A DNA stretch of 43,960 bases from Henriciella sp. (GCA_013213825.1 JABSQA010000011.1:1-43960); one strand, 5' to 3'. Positions 7,909-16,913 are shown, counted from the stretch's first letter. Numbers and translations: made by a program. Notes: a model not told the origin generated them from the sequence alone.

Positions 7909-8315
7909 TAGCACTGTCTCCCACCATTCATGATCAAGGTTGAGATCCCAAAGGCGATGAAGAAGAATGGTCCGAACCAAAAGATCTCAAAATTCTCGAT
8001 CACATGGAACAATTGCAGGAAGCCGATCAGGAAAATGATACTGACGGTGATCACGCCGGCCCAAGCGAAGCCTTTCAATTGGATCATTCGGGAATATTCA
8101 TCCGTCTCCAGCGCGTAACGTAGCATGACCAATAACGTTCCAATGACGGGCACGGCACAGGCGACAGCAAGCGACGCTTGAAGCCATTCTGGTTCAGGGT
8201 CCATTTGATTGAGCGTGTAGGATCCCGCCAATACGATCACCGAATACACGCCCATCAACGGCCAGAAGACACGATGGTATCTTCGCTTGGCAGATTTGAA
8301 GGTTTGTTGAGTCAT
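7908..8315 (-). CDS. Small four-helix membrane protein, unknown function
   Basis: A 135-residue protein with about four hydrophobic segments (roughly residues 17-35, 48-65, 80-100 and 108-128) and no domain I can name. The ATG at 8315 is chosen because AGGAG lies ten bases upstream; the frame is open farther (to 8576) but that part overlaps the next gene and lacks membrane character. Its stop overlaps the HTH start by one base, so the two are translationally coupled. Small membrane proteins next to a compact XRE regulator are a recurring pairing in bacteria, in some cases the membrane protein modulating the regulator; here that is inference. Confidence 0.75.
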   Translation of the reverse strand: MTQQTFKSAKRRYHRVFWPLMGVYSVIVLAGSYTLNQMDPEPEWLQASLAVACAVPVIGTLLVMLRYALETDEYSRMIQLKGFAWAGVITVSIIFLIGFLQLFHVIENFEIFWFGPFFFIAFGISTLIMNGGRQC

Positions 8316-8335
8316 AAGAAAAGCTCCTGGGAGGA

Positions 8336-8545
8336 TTAGATCACCAACTGCTCGAAGGCTTTTGCTGATTGGTTGAGACGCTCGGCGCGCCGCCACAGCC
8401 AGGCGATCGCGGCGAGGGCAGGGAGGGTCAGAATTGGGCTGAGCCAAGCTGGCCCAAACACGCCCAAAGCGAACCCAATCTGGATGGCGAGACTGACCAG
8501 AACGATCAGAATGGCCGAAAATTGATACGATACGGTGACAGGCAT
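8336..8545 (-). CDS. Small two-helix membrane protein, first gene of HTH operon
   Basis: A 69-residue protein of two hydrophobic helices (about residues 9-28 and 32-50) followed by a short charged tail WRRAERLNQSAKAFEQLVI. The ATG at 8545 is preceded by AGAGAGGG at a good distance; a start at 8563 is possible. It is separated by 20 bases from the next membrane protein and leads the operon toward the HTH gene. No family recognised. The hydrophobicity and ribosome binding site make it credible as a gene. Confidence 0.65.
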   Translation of the reverse strand: MPVTVSYQFSAILIVLVSLAIQIGFALGVFGPAWLSPILTLPALAAIAWLWRRAERLNQSAKAFEQLVI

Positions 8546-8555
8546 GTGTCCCTCT

Positions 8556-8604
8556 CTTGTCAAGTGTGCTTGTCATTTAGACAAGGGAGCTTGACATGTC
8601 AAGC
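8556..8604. promoter_or_regulatory. Operator array of CTTGAC/CTTGTC palindromes between divergent promoters
   Basis: Three symmetric elements share one half-site. CTTGTCAAG lies at 8556-8564. CTTGTC-ATTTA-GACAAG lies at 8569-8585. The perfect 16-bp palindrome GCTTGACATGTCAAGC lies at 8589-8604. The last contains TTGACA on both strands, and on the minus strand it is followed after 17 bases by TAAATG (8579-8574), a plausible -10. The array lies between the HTH operon and the MFS gene and probably binds the HTH protein for autoregulation. Confidence 0.6.
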
Positions 8605-8659
8605 GTCATTGACAAATTATTTTTATTGCCATGTTGGCGCGACGGATTAGGACGCCCCG

Positions 8660-9943
8660 ATGGCCATCGCTCCCTCCCTCCAGATCTTCCGATACCGGGC
8701 CTACTTGCAGTATTGGCTGATGCGCGTGTCTGTAGCTGCGGCGCGGCAAATGCAATTCGTTGCCATTGGCTGGCAGGTCTATGATCTCGCGCGCGATCCA
8801 GTGGAAGATGGCGGCATGGGCCTGGCCATTAATGAGGCCGCTTTCATGCTCGGCCTGGTGGGATTGGCGCAATTCATTCCCGTATTGCTGCTCTCGCTGG
8901 TGGGGGGACAGGCCGCGGATCGCTTGAACCGCAAAATGATCCTGGTGATCAGCAATATGGTTCGGCTCTTGGCCACTGTGGGCTTGCTGACGACACTCAT
9001 TCTGCCTGCCCAACAAGCCTTAATGCTGATCTTCGGCGTTGCGTTCTTGCTCGGCACAGTGAACGCGTTCACGCCAGCCGCTGCCAACGCGCTTTATCCG
9101 CAATTGGTCCCGCGTAGCGATTTGCCCACGGCAATTGCGTTTAACTCTCTCGGGTTTCAAACGGCGAAGATAACTGGTCCCGCAATCGGTGGGCTTTTGC
9201 TGGCTTTTGGCGGACTAAATCTTGTCTATAGCGTTGCGTTCGGCCTGATCTTGTTTGGCATTGTTTCCATCGCCACAGCAAAAACACCGGCGCACGAGAA
9301 GGTCGCAAATACGAATGCGCGCGCCATGGTACTTGAAGGTCTACGCTATATTGGTCGCAATAAGATCGTTCTTGGCGCGATTTCGCTTGATCTCTTCGTC
9401 GTGTTCTTCGGTGGTTTGGTCGCGCTTTTACCCGTCTTTGCCCGGGACATTTTGAAAGTTGGTGAGACAGGCCTTGGCTTTTTGGCTGCCGCGCCGGCCA
9501 TCGGCGCGGTGACGGTAGCCTTCCTTCTCGCGCGCCGTCCATTGACCCGCCGTGTCGGGCCATGGATGTTCTGGGCTGTGGGCGTGTTCGGCGCAGCGAC
9601 TTTGGTTTTCGGTTTTTCGACAGTTTTTTGGTTGAGCTTCGCCGCGCTCGTCGTGACCGGAGCTGCAGACGAGATCTCCGTCTATGTCCGGGCGTCATTA
9701 ATCCAATTGGCGACGCCGGATGAGATGAAAGGACGGGTCACGTCCGTCTCCTTCATATTTATCTCCGCCTCAAACGAATTGGGTGATTTTCAAAGCGGCG
9801 TCGCGGCCCGCATACTCGGTCCGGTCGGGGCCGTTCTGTTTGGTGGGGTCGTCGCGATCGGCGTTGGCTTGCTCTGGTTGCGATTGTTCCCAGAGCTTGC
9901 CAAAGCCGATACGTTTGAAGGGATTGAAGAGCAGGCGGTTTAA
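8660..9943 (+). CDS. MFS transporter (MFS_3 / EntS-like exporter)
   Basis: A 427-residue polytopic inner membrane protein of about twelve helices, in the MFS_3 group that includes the enterobactin exporter EntS. The loop GGQAADRLNRKMILV after the second helix is the MFS A-motif, and the N-terminal FRYRAYLQYW is typical of the group. Substrates are usually drugs, siderophores or other small hydrophobic compounds; no siderophore genes are nearby. It is divergent from the three-gene HTH operon and shares its operator-rich upstream DNA, so it may be under the same regulator. Its stop codon overlaps that of the convergent ABC permease (TTAA). Confidence 0.9.
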   Translation: MAIAPSLQIFRYRAYLQYWLMRVSVAAARQMQFVAIGWQVYDLARDPVEDGGMGLAINEAAFMLGLVGLAQFIPVLLLSLVGGQAADRLNRKMILVISNMVRLLATVGLLTTLILPAQQALMLIFGVAFLLGTVNAFTPAAANALYPQLVPRSDLPTAIAFNSLGFQTAKITGPAIGGLLLAFGGLNLVYSVAFGLILFGIVSIATAKTPAHEKVANTNARAMVLEGLRYIGRNKIVLGAISLDLFVVFFGGLVALLPVFARDILKVGETGLGFLAAAPAIGAVTVAFLLARRPLTRRVGPWMFWAVGVFGAATLVFGFSTVFWLSFAALVVTGAADEISVYVRASLIQLATPDEMKGRVTSVSFIFISASNELGDFQSGVAARILGPVGAVLFGGVVAIGVGLLWLRLFPELAKADTFEGIEEQAV

Positions 9944-11397
9944 GCCGCGCTCTTCTTGCCGGGGACGAGTTTTCCGAAGAACGCCCAGACATCATTCACG
10001 CCCGCGCCATGAACGGCACCGGCACGGTAGACCCGTGTCGCCAATTGCAAGATCACATAAGTGGTCAATGCCATCAGTCCGAGTTGCGACAAGACTTCCC
10101 AGAGCGGGGGCTCAGTCGGCATGCGCAAGATCAGCAAGAAAGGCGTGAACACCGGCACCCAAGCCATGAACTCAATCAATGCTGATTCCGCGTCTTGGAT
10201 GGCGAACGCCAACATCGCGAGCGGGGCCATCAGGGTTACAAAAAGCGGTGTCATAAGGGTTTGTGCTTCTTGGATCGTGTCGCAAAGCGAGCCCAGCGCC
10301 AGGAAGAGAGAGCCATACATGAGATAACCCAAAACAAAGCTGATCGTGGCGGGAATGAACAATGCTGGATTTGCCGCCGCCGTCAGTAGCGATCCCAGCG
10401 CTTTGGCGACATCATCGGTGATCGCATCGCGCATGAAAAAGCCAATCAAACCGGTGCCAATGCTCCAAAAGGCGACCAGTGTGAGTGAAAGCAGGAGGAC
10501 CGCGAGCAGTTTACCGGCCAGCAAATGCGGTAGCTTCACGGAGGTTAGAAGACTGTCGAAAATCTTATTCGAGCGTTCTTCAATTGTGCCCATCAATAGG
10601 TAATTGATCACCGAGAAAATCAAAAACCAAAGCGAAAAGGCCATCATGATAGAGACCGCAAATGGTGCGCGATCGGTTTGAGTCACTTCTGTTTCCGCGT
10701 CGGCGTCTGCTCCAACTCGAACCCTTTGTTGTTTGACGTCGCGTTGCGCGCTCCGGGCCTGCGATAGGACTTCTCGGCTAACATTCACAGAGGCGAGGGC
10801 GCGATCGAGTTGTAAGTCATTCTCGGCTTGTTGAGCGGCCGAGATGAGCGTTCGTGCTTGAAGATTTTCCGACCAATACTCAATCTCACCTGTCTCATCA
10901 TTTACGAGAAACGCTGCGAACAGGACTTGCGGGCCTTCTTCTGTATCAACCAGCTTTTCACCTAAAAGATAGGGCGCCAGCTCCGCGCTATCTGAAACGG
11001 GCGGTGGAATCTCCACAAAATCTTGTCGAGGCAGGAGGCCTGGATTGCCGCCAGCTTGCTCAAAGGCTTCGCTAACGCTCGCACCCGCCTCGATGGCATC
11101 ATCGAACGCTTCGAGCTTTTCGCTGGGGCTATCATCAAGAATTGCGATCGGGTCGACCATGGCGCGGGCCAGTTCGGCCTCGCCATCGGAAAGATGCTCC
11201 CGCAACGCGGCGGTGAAGGCGTCGCCTTGCTCGATCACTGTAAAGTATCGGGTCGGTTGAGAGTTTTGCGCAAAGGTCGGGGCGAGGATGAAGATCCCCA
11301 GGATGACCGGCGTGAATAATAGGCCGAGCCAGAACCCCCAGGCTGAGACATATCCCAAATAGTCACGCCGGGTGACGAGATAAGTGGACCGGATCAT
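9940..11397 (-). CDS. ABC-2 type transporter permease (NatB-like)
   Basis: A 485-residue permease of the ABC-2 family (ABC2_membrane_3 type). A single N-terminal helix (about residues 18-42, SAWGFWLGLLFTPVILGIFIL) is followed by a large extracytoplasmic domain to about residue 245, then about six helices to the C-terminus, the layout of NatB and related sodium or drug export permeases. The conserved NYLLMGTIEERSNKIFDSLLTS stretch is typical. Its start overlaps the stop of the ATPase gene by 4 bases (ATGA), so the pair forms one exporter. Substrate is unknown. Confidence 0.9.
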   Translation of the reverse strand: MIRSTYLVTRRDYLGYVSAWGFWLGLLFTPVILGIFILAPTFAQNSQPTRYFTVIEQGDAFTAALREHLSDGEAELARAMVDPIAILDDSPSEKLEAFDDAIEAGASVSEAFEQAGGNPGLLPRQDFVEIPPPVSDSAELAPYLLGEKLVDTEEGPQVLFAAFLVNDETGEIEYWSENLQARTLISAAQQAENDLQLDRALASVNVSREVLSQARSAQRDVKQQRVRVGADADAETEVTQTDRAPFAVSIMMAFSLWFLIFSVINYLLMGTIEERSNKIFDSLLTSVKLPHLLAGKLLAVLLLSLTLVAFWSIGTGLIGFFMRDAITDDVAKALGSLLTAAANPALFIPATISFVLGYLMYGSLFLALGSLCDTIQEAQTLMTPLFVTLMAPLAMLAFAIQDAESALIEFMAWVPVFTPFLLILRMPTEPPLWEVLSQLGLMALTTYVILQLATRVYRAGAVHGAGVNDVWAFFGKLVPGKKSAA

Positions 11398-12362
11398 GCG
11401 GCATCCCTCCCCTCAGCCGCGTCGGCGGCGAGTGTATCGGTTAGGTCTTGCGCTTCAGCCTCACTGACCAAGGACACAAAGACATCGCGCAAACGCGCTT
11501 CTTGAGGTGTGAAACTGGTAATCGGCGCTCCCAAATCGATTGAGGCGCGTAATGCGTCTTGCGAACTCTGGTCGGGTTTCAGGCTCACCCGCCAATGATC
11601 GCCATCTTGTTGCGTTTCGAACCCAGCGGGCGCAAGGGCGGCACTAAGATCAAAACCATCCGCTACGCCGATATGGACCGCCCGCCCAAGCGCGGCGAAG
11701 CCTTCTTCGAGCGTGCCGTCGAAGACTTTTCGGCCGCGCGCCATCATCACTATTTTCTCACAGAGGCGTTCGGCGTGTTCCATAACATGGGTGGAAAACA
11801 CAATCGTGGCACCTCGTTTGTGTTCATCAATGATCAGGTCTTCCAGCGCCTGCTGATTGACAGGGTCAAGACCGGAGAAGGGCTCATCCAGGATCAAAAA
11901 ATCCGGACGATGCGCCAAAGCTGAGAGAATCTGAACTTTTTGTGCCATGCCTTTGGAGAGTTTGGTCACGCGGCTGCGCCCAAAGTCGCCCAAGCCCATC
12001 ATGTCCAACAATTCATCAGCGCGCGCTTTGGCGTCGCTATGGCTCATGCCTTTGAGGCGCGCGAAATAAGTGATGATTTGGCGCGGGCTCATTTTCTTAT
12101 ACAGACCGCGTTCTTCAGGCAGAAAGCCGACTCGTTTCAGAGACTCCAAATTCGGGCGCGACCCAAGCAGTGAGACCTCACCGCGATCTGGGGATAATAC
12201 GCCAAGCGCCATGCGCAGGCTTGTAGACTTGCCAGCTCCATTTGGACCTAGAAATCCGACGATCGAGCCTTTTGGAACCTCGAAATCGAGGTCGCGGACG
12301 GCCTGGAAGCTCCCAAACCACTTGCTCACGCCAGTCATTTTGAGGGGTGTTTCACCGCTCAT
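11394..12362 (-). CDS. ABC transporter ATP-binding protein (NatA-like)
   Basis: A 322-residue ATPase that energises the permease encoded just downstream. Walker A is G39PNGAGKST, the signature L135SKGMAQ has Lys in place of the second Gly of LSGGQ, as is common in the NatA group, and Walker B is FLILDE (155-160). The C-terminal 90 residues resemble the DUF4162 accessory domain of the same group. ATGA overlap with the permease supports one operon. Its upstream region (12363-12464) is shared with the divergent DksA-like gene. Confidence 0.93.
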   Translation of the reverse strand: MSGETPLKMTGVSKWFGSFQAVRDLDFEVPKGSIVGFLGPNGAGKSTSLRMALGVLSPDRGEVSLLGSRPNLESLKRVGFLPEERGLYKKMSPRQIITYFARLKGMSHSDAKARADELLDMMGLGDFGRSRVTKLSKGMAQKVQILSALAHRPDFLILDEPFSGLDPVNQQALEDLIIDEHKRGATIVFSTHVMEHAERLCEKIVMMARGRKVFDGTLEEGFAALGRAVHIGVADGFDLSAALAPAGFETQQDGDHWRVSLKPDQSSQDALRASIDLGAPITSFTPQEARLRDVFVSLVSEAEAQDLTDTLAADAAEGRDAA

Positions 12363-12464
12363 GCGCCCATCTCCCGCATCAATTCTTCCGTTTATCGATA
12401 TGTAGGATGCTTCTTTTGACCGACTAGGCTTGCCAAGCCCTTAAAGAGTCAACAGGATGTTCAT

Positions 12465-12773
12465 ATGAAGACGCCGCTAAATCCTCTGCAAAGGGATTTG
12501 GTCGTCGCCCGGGGGATAGAGCCACGTAGAAAACGTGAAGACACTCTCCGCCAAGCGAGGGCTAATCCTTGTGTGCCTGAGCACTCGTCAAGCGGGTGTA
12601 ATGGCACAGAGACGCTCGCCTCGATCGAGCGCGCTTTGCTGCGGCTGGCGTCTGGGACTTATGGCGTCTGCGTCTCTTGTGGCGCCGAGATCAGTTTGAA
12701 ACGCCTGGAGCACAACCCGGCGGTGGAAACGTGCCATCGCTGCGATGGCACGGTCACACTCAAAGCGCACTAA
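12465..12773 (+). CDS. DksA/TraR family C4 zinc finger protein
   Basis: A 102-residue protein ending in a four-cysteine zinc finger, C69-x2-C72 and C90-x2-C93, preceded by the helix TLASIERALLRLASGTYGVC that is typical of DksA/TraR proteins. True DksA binds the RNA polymerase secondary channel and acts with ppGpp at its long coiled coil; this protein is shorter and its N-terminal 40 residues (Arg-rich, RGIEPRRKREDTLRQARAN) do not form an obvious long coil, so it is closer to the short TraR/YbiI-like members. AGGA lies 8 bases before the ATG. Its last 14 bases overlap the convergent metZ. Confidence 0.85.
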   Translation: MKTPLNPLQRDLVVARGIEPRRKREDTLRQARANPCVPEHSSSGCNGTETLASIERALLRLASGTYGVCVSCGAEISLKRLEHNPAVETCHRCDGTVTLKAH

Positions 12774-13947
12774 GCGCTTGCAATAGATCAGCGCTCAAAT
12801 CGCCCGCATCTTCAAGACCCACGGACAATCGGATCCAGCTCTCGTCGAGTCCCATTTCGGCCTGTTCCTCTTCTGACAGCGCGCGATGCGTTGTTGAACA
12901 TGGGTGGCAGGCGAGGGATTTAGTATCGCCGAGATTGTTGGAAATATCGACCAATTCCAGACTGTTGAGCACTTTAAACGCTTCCGCGCGTGCGCCTTTG
13001 ACGGAAAATGCGATCAATGTGCCGCCCGCCGCCATTTGTTTCTTGTGAACGGCATAATCTGGGTGATCGCTGCGGCCAGGATAGCGTACGGCTTGGATAT
13101 TGGGATGGTCTGCAATCGCATCGGCGATCTGAGCCGCATTGGAACAGGCCTGACGTACGCGCAAGTCGAGCGTTTCCAAGCCTTTCAAAACCACCCAGGC
13201 ATTGAATGGTGAGGCCGCTGGCCCAGTGTGGCGGAGCCAAGGGTCGATATGTTCTTCGATGAATTCGCTTTGGCCAAGAATAGCGCCGAGCAAGACCCGG
13301 CCTTGGCCATCCATATGCTTGGTCGCGGAATAGACGGCGATGTCGGCGCCAAGCTCCAATGGCTTTTGTAGGATTGGCGTCGCGAATACATTGTCGACCA
13401 CCAAAAGCGCACCTGCAGCATGCGCCAGTTCAGCAACCGCGGCGATATCGACCGCTTCCAAAAGCGGATTGGAGGGGCTTTCAATCAGGACCAATCGCGT
13501 TGGCTTAGATAAAGCGCGTTTCCAAGCATCGAGGTCGTTGCCATTTACGAATTCTGTCTCCACGCCATAGCGGGGCAGGATGGTTGAGCAAATGTGTCGG
13601 CAAGATCCAAAAAGCGCATTCGCTGCGACCACTCGGTCGCCAGCACTGCACGGCGCAATCATCGCTGACGATATCGCCCCCATGCCCGAGGCCGTGATGC
13701 GGCAGGTTTCCGCGCCTTCTAATGCCGTCAATCGCTCAGCCAGCATCTGATTGGTTGGATTGCCATAGCGCGAATAAACATAGCCGTCTTCGTCTCCGGC
13801 CATGCGCGCGGCGGCCTGTTCGGCATTGTCGTAGGCATAGCCAGACGTCAGGTACATAGCTTCGGAGGTTTCCCCGAATTGCGAGCGCATCGTCCCTTCA
13901 CGCACCAGTTTGGTGGCGAGGGCCCAATTATCACTGCGCTTATTCAT
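12760..13947 (-). CDS. metZ: O-succinylhomoserine sulfhydrylase
   Basis: A 395-residue pyridoxal-phosphate enzyme of the Cys/Met metabolism family that makes homocysteine from O-succinylhomoserine and sulfide. The PLP lysine is K210 in YSATKHMDGQGR; D185 in LLVVDNVFATP contacts the cofactor ring, and YSRYGNPT (58-65) binds phosphate from the partner subunit. The HMDGQGR sequence after the lysine is typical of MetZ rather than MetB or MetC. AAGGA precedes the ATG at good spacing. The 62 bases to the divergent dcd are too short for a usual SAM riboswitch and I see none. Confidence 0.92.
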   Translation of the reverse strand: MNKRSDNWALATKLVREGTMRSQFGETSEAMYLTSGYAYDNAEQAAARMAGDEDGYVYSRYGNPTNQMLAERLTALEGAETCRITASGMGAISSAMIAPCSAGDRVVAANALFGSCRHICSTILPRYGVETEFVNGNDLDAWKRALSKPTRLVLIESPSNPLLEAVDIAAVAELAHAAGALLVVDNVFATPILQKPLELGADIAVYSATKHMDGQGRVLLGAILGQSEFIEEHIDPWLRHTGPAASPFNAWVVLKGLETLDLRVRQACSNAAQIADAIADHPNIQAVRYPGRSDHPDYAVHKKQMAAGGTLIAFSVKGARAEAFKVLNSLELVDISNNLGDTKSLACHPCSTTHRALSEEEQAEMGLDESWIRLSVGLEDAGDLSADLLQALSAL

Positions 13948-14009
13948 AGCGAAATCCTTTGCATTCGAAGCGCATCGTCATAAGCCTTAGCAGGTGAAGG
14001 GATCAAGCC

Positions 14010-15032
14010 ATGGCTGATGGAAAACCTGGTGTTTTGGCAGACCGCGCGCTCGCCGCGCTGTTTGAAAGCGGGGCGATCAAATCGCTGAGCGCTTTGGATG
14101 ATGACCAGATTCAGCCCGCCAGTTTAGATTTACGGCTTGGTTTCGAAGCCCATCGTATTCGCGCGAGTTTCTTACCGGGGGGGCGGAGCGTCGCCGATAC
14201 TTTGGCCGAGCCTGGCACTGAATTGCATCGCATTGAACTCACGCCGCAAGGCGCAGTTCTGGAAACGGGCTGTGTTTATGTGGTGCCGCTTCAGGAGCGT
14301 TTGCGACTCCCCGCCGGCGTTTCCGGACGCGCCAATCCGAAAAGCTCTACGGGTCGAATCGACGTCTTCACGCGAGTCGTCAGCAACCGCGCCAAAGCCT
14401 TTGACGATGTGCCGACCGGTTATTCAGGTCCGCTCTGGTTGGAGATCAGTCCACGCACCTTCCCAATCCTGGTTCGGCCCGGCGATCGATTGGCGCAGCT
14501 TCGACTGCGCAACGGGCAAAGCCAGGATGTGACCGAAAAAACGGTATCAATCGATCTCGACCAAGCAGATGGTGTACCCGTCGGCTGGCGCGCCAAACGC
14601 CATGGTGGACTGATTGATCTGCGCGGTATTGGCCAGCATGAGGTTCATGAATTTTGGGAGCCGCTTTATGCGCGCAATGGACGGCTGATCCTGGACCCGG
14701 AAGAATTCTACATTCTTGCCAGCCGCGAGACGGTGAAAGTCCCTGCCGGAAAAGCCGCCGAAATGGCGCCGATTGCGCCGGAACTTGGTGAGTTTCGCGC
14801 GCATTATGCCGGTTTCTTTGATCCGGGCTTTGGCACCAATCAAGGCGGCAGTCGCGCGGTCTTGGAAGTTCGATCACGCGATGTGCCCTTTGTGCTCGAA
14901 CACGGCCAACCCGTGGCCAAACTGGTTTATGAATCCATGGCTTCAAAACCTAAGGCACTGTATGGCGGCAAGACCAGTAATTATCAGGGCCAGGGCCTGA
15001 AACTTTCAAAACATTTCGCCCGACCTGATTGA
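14010..15032 (+). CDS. dcd: 2'-deoxycytidine 5'-triphosphate deaminase, two-domain alphaproteobacterial form
   Basis: This protein is predicted to deaminate dCTP to dUTP, feeding dTMP synthesis. At 340 residues it is nearly twice the length of E. coli Dcd (193), as is usual for the alphaproteobacterial type. Two trimeric dUTPase-like folds appear in tandem: about residues 1-170 with GRANPKSSTGRIDVFTRVV, and about 180-335 with a second beta-rich domain containing FRAHYAGFFDPGFG, the dCTP deaminase/dUTPase-like signature. AAGGGA precedes the ATG. It is divergent from metZ and followed by an ABC exporter after 33 bases. Confidence 0.88.
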   Translation: MADGKPGVLADRALAALFESGAIKSLSALDDDQIQPASLDLRLGFEAHRIRASFLPGGRSVADTLAEPGTELHRIELTPQGAVLETGCVYVVPLQERLRLPAGVSGRANPKSSTGRIDVFTRVVSNRAKAFDDVPTGYSGPLWLEISPRTFPILVRPGDRLAQLRLRNGQSQDVTEKTVSIDLDQADGVPVGWRAKRHGGLIDLRGIGQHEVHEFWEPLYARNGRLILDPEEFYILASRETVKVPAGKAAEMAPIAPELGEFRAHYAGFFDPGFGTNQGGSRAVLEVRSRDVPFVLEHGQPVAKLVYESMASKPKALYGGKTSNYQGQGLKLSKHFARPD

Positions 15033-15065
15033 GCCGAACGGCTGCGTGTGCGATAGCGGCGCCCC

Positions 15066-16913
15066 ATGTTTGGCTTTTTTGAACGACGCTTAGATCCATT
15101 CCCCGAGACGCGCACAGGTATGCCGCCTGCGCGCTTGTGGTCGTTCATCTGGCATTATGTCGCGGATGCGCGTCCGTGGTTATTGGGCATGGCCGTTCTG
15201 TCCGCTTTGCTCGGCGTGGCAGAAGTCATGCTGTTTGGCTTTCTGGGTCAGATCATTGATTGGCTGGCGGTCGCGCAACCAGATTCGTTCTTAGAGGATT
15301 ATGGCCTGCTGCTTATCGGCATGGTGGCTGTGGTCATTTTTGCCATGCCGCTTGGGCATTACATTTGGGGTCTGATCGTCCATCAAGTCATGTATGGCAA
15401 TCTGCCGATGAGCGCCCGATGGCGCATGCACACTTACCTGCTTGGTCAATCGATCGGATTCTATTCGGATGAGTTTGCAGGTCGGGTCGGCGCGAAGGTC
15501 ATGCAGACCGCGCTCGCAGTGCGCGAAGTGATGATCAAATTGCTCGACGTGCTCGTCTATACGGGCGTGTTCTTCATCACCATGGTTGTGCTTGTCGCCA
15601 GCGCTGACATTCGTTTAGCCGCGCCGCTTGGGCTATGGCTCGCTTGTTATATTGCGCTTATTTGTTGGTTTGTGCCGCGTCTGACCAAAGTCGCTGAAGC
15701 CCAGGCCGATGCGCGATCGGATATGACCGGGAGGATTGTCGACTCATATACCAATATCGCGACGGTGAAACTCTTCGCGCATGCTGGGGGTGAGCGCGCC
15801 TATGCCCGCGCCAGCATGCGGGACTTTCTCGGCACTGTTTATGGCCAGTTCCGCCTGATCACCGCGTTTTATTCTCTGGTCCATTTGAACAATGCGATTT
15901 GCGTCCTGACGATTGGCGGCCTCGGCATCATGTTCTGGATGGATGGCGCTGTGACGGTCGGTGCCATCGCCGTGGCCCTAGGCTTGGCTTTGCGCATTGT
16001 CGGGATGTCGCAATGGGTGATGTGGGAAGTCTCTGCCCTGTTTGAGAATATTGGTGTGGTCTATGATGGCATGACCATGATGTCCAAGCGCCGTGCGGTA
16101 GAAGACGCGCCAGCCGCCAAAACGCTCGAAATCAGCAAGAGCGACATTCAGTTTGAGAATGTTGGGTTCCATTATGGCAAAGAGAGCGGCGTCATCGAAA
16201 AACTCGATTTGAGCGTCGCAGGTGGCGAGAAAATCGGCCTCGTCGGCCGGTCCGGTGCGGGTAAATCGACTTTGGTGAACCTGTTGCTGCGCTTCTATGA
16301 TGTCGAACGTGGGACCATTACGATTGATGGCCAGTCGGTCAGCCAGGTCACTCAAGCCTCTTTGCGACAGAATATCGGTATGGTGACTCAAGACACCTCG
16401 CTGCTCCACCGTTCCATCCGCGAGAACATCATGTATGGCGTCCCAGAAGCGACGGATGAGCAGGTCTGGGCAGCCATTGAACGCGCCGATGCAACCGATT
16501 TTATAGGTGACTTAGTAGATGCCAAAGGCCGCAAGGGCTTGGATGCGCAAGTCGGCGAGCGCGGTGTGAAACTCTCCGGTGGTCAGCGCCAGCGCATTGC
16601 GATTGCGCGGATCTTTCTAAAAGATGCGCCAATCTTGGTGCTCGACGAAGCCACTTCGGCTTTGGACTCCGAAGTCGAAGCGGCGATCCAACAAAACCTA
16701 TTTCGATTGATGGAGGGCAAAACCGTGATTGCGATTGCGCACCGCCTTTCAACGATCGCGGCGATGGACCGCTTGGTTGTTTTGGACAAAGGCAGCGTCA
16801 GTGAAATGGGCACGCATGATGAGTTGCTGCAAGCAGGCGGCTTGTATGCCGACCTATGGGCGCGTCAGTCAGGTGGGTTTCTTGCGGGCGCAACCAGTGC
16901 GGCGGCGGAGTAA
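15066..16913 (+). CDS. ABC exporter, fused permease and ATPase (MsbA-like)
   Basis: A 615-residue half-transporter that should act as a homodimer in the inner membrane. Six transmembrane helices occupy residues about 38-320. The ATPase domain has Walker A G394RSGAGKST, signature L503SGGQ, Walker B ILVLDE (523-528) and the switch histidine H559. The family includes lipid A flippase MsbA and multidrug exporters; the sequence does not settle which. The ribosome binding site is weak. It may be read from the dcd promoter. Confidence 0.92.
   Translation: MFGFFERRLDPFPETRTGMPPARLWSFIWHYVADARPWLLGMAVLSALLGVAEVMLFGFLGQIIDWLAVAQPDSFLEDYGLLLIGMVAVVIFAMPLGHYIWGLIVHQVMYGNLPMSARWRMHTYLLGQSIGFYSDEFAGRVGAKVMQTALAVREVMIKLLDVLVYTGVFFITMVVLVASADIRLAAPLGLWLACYIALICWFVPRLTKVAEAQADARSDMTGRIVDSYTNIATVKLFAHAGGERAYARASMRDFLGTVYGQFRLITAFYSLVHLNNAICVLTIGGLGIMFWMDGAVTVGAIAVALGLALRIVGMSQWVMWEVSALFENIGVVYDGMTMMSKRRAVEDAPAAKTLEISKSDIQFENVGFHYGKESGVIEKLDLSVAGGEKIGLVGRSGAGKSTLVNLLLRFYDVERGTITIDGQSVSQVTQASLRQNIGMVTQDTSLLHRSIRENIMYGVPEATDEQVWAAIERADATDFIGDLVDAKGRKGLDAQVGERGVKLSGGQRQRIAIARIFLKDAPILVLDEATSALDSEVEAAIQQNLFRLMEGKTVIAIAHRLSTIAAMDRLVVLDKGSVSEMGTHDELLQAGGLYADLWARQSGGFLAGATSAAAE

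Noticed and set aside
9141-9698. 185-residue open frame antisense to the MFS gene
   Set aside because: Very Arg/Ser-rich, no domain, and the opposite strand is a clear transporter.
13948-14009. SAM riboswitch before metZ
   Set aside because: Only 62 bases separate metZ from the divergent dcd, and no SAM-I or SAM-II core pairing is visible.
14446-14946. 166-residue open frame antisense to dcd
   Set aside because: His/Arg/Pro-rich shadow frame; dcd on the other strand has clear motifs.
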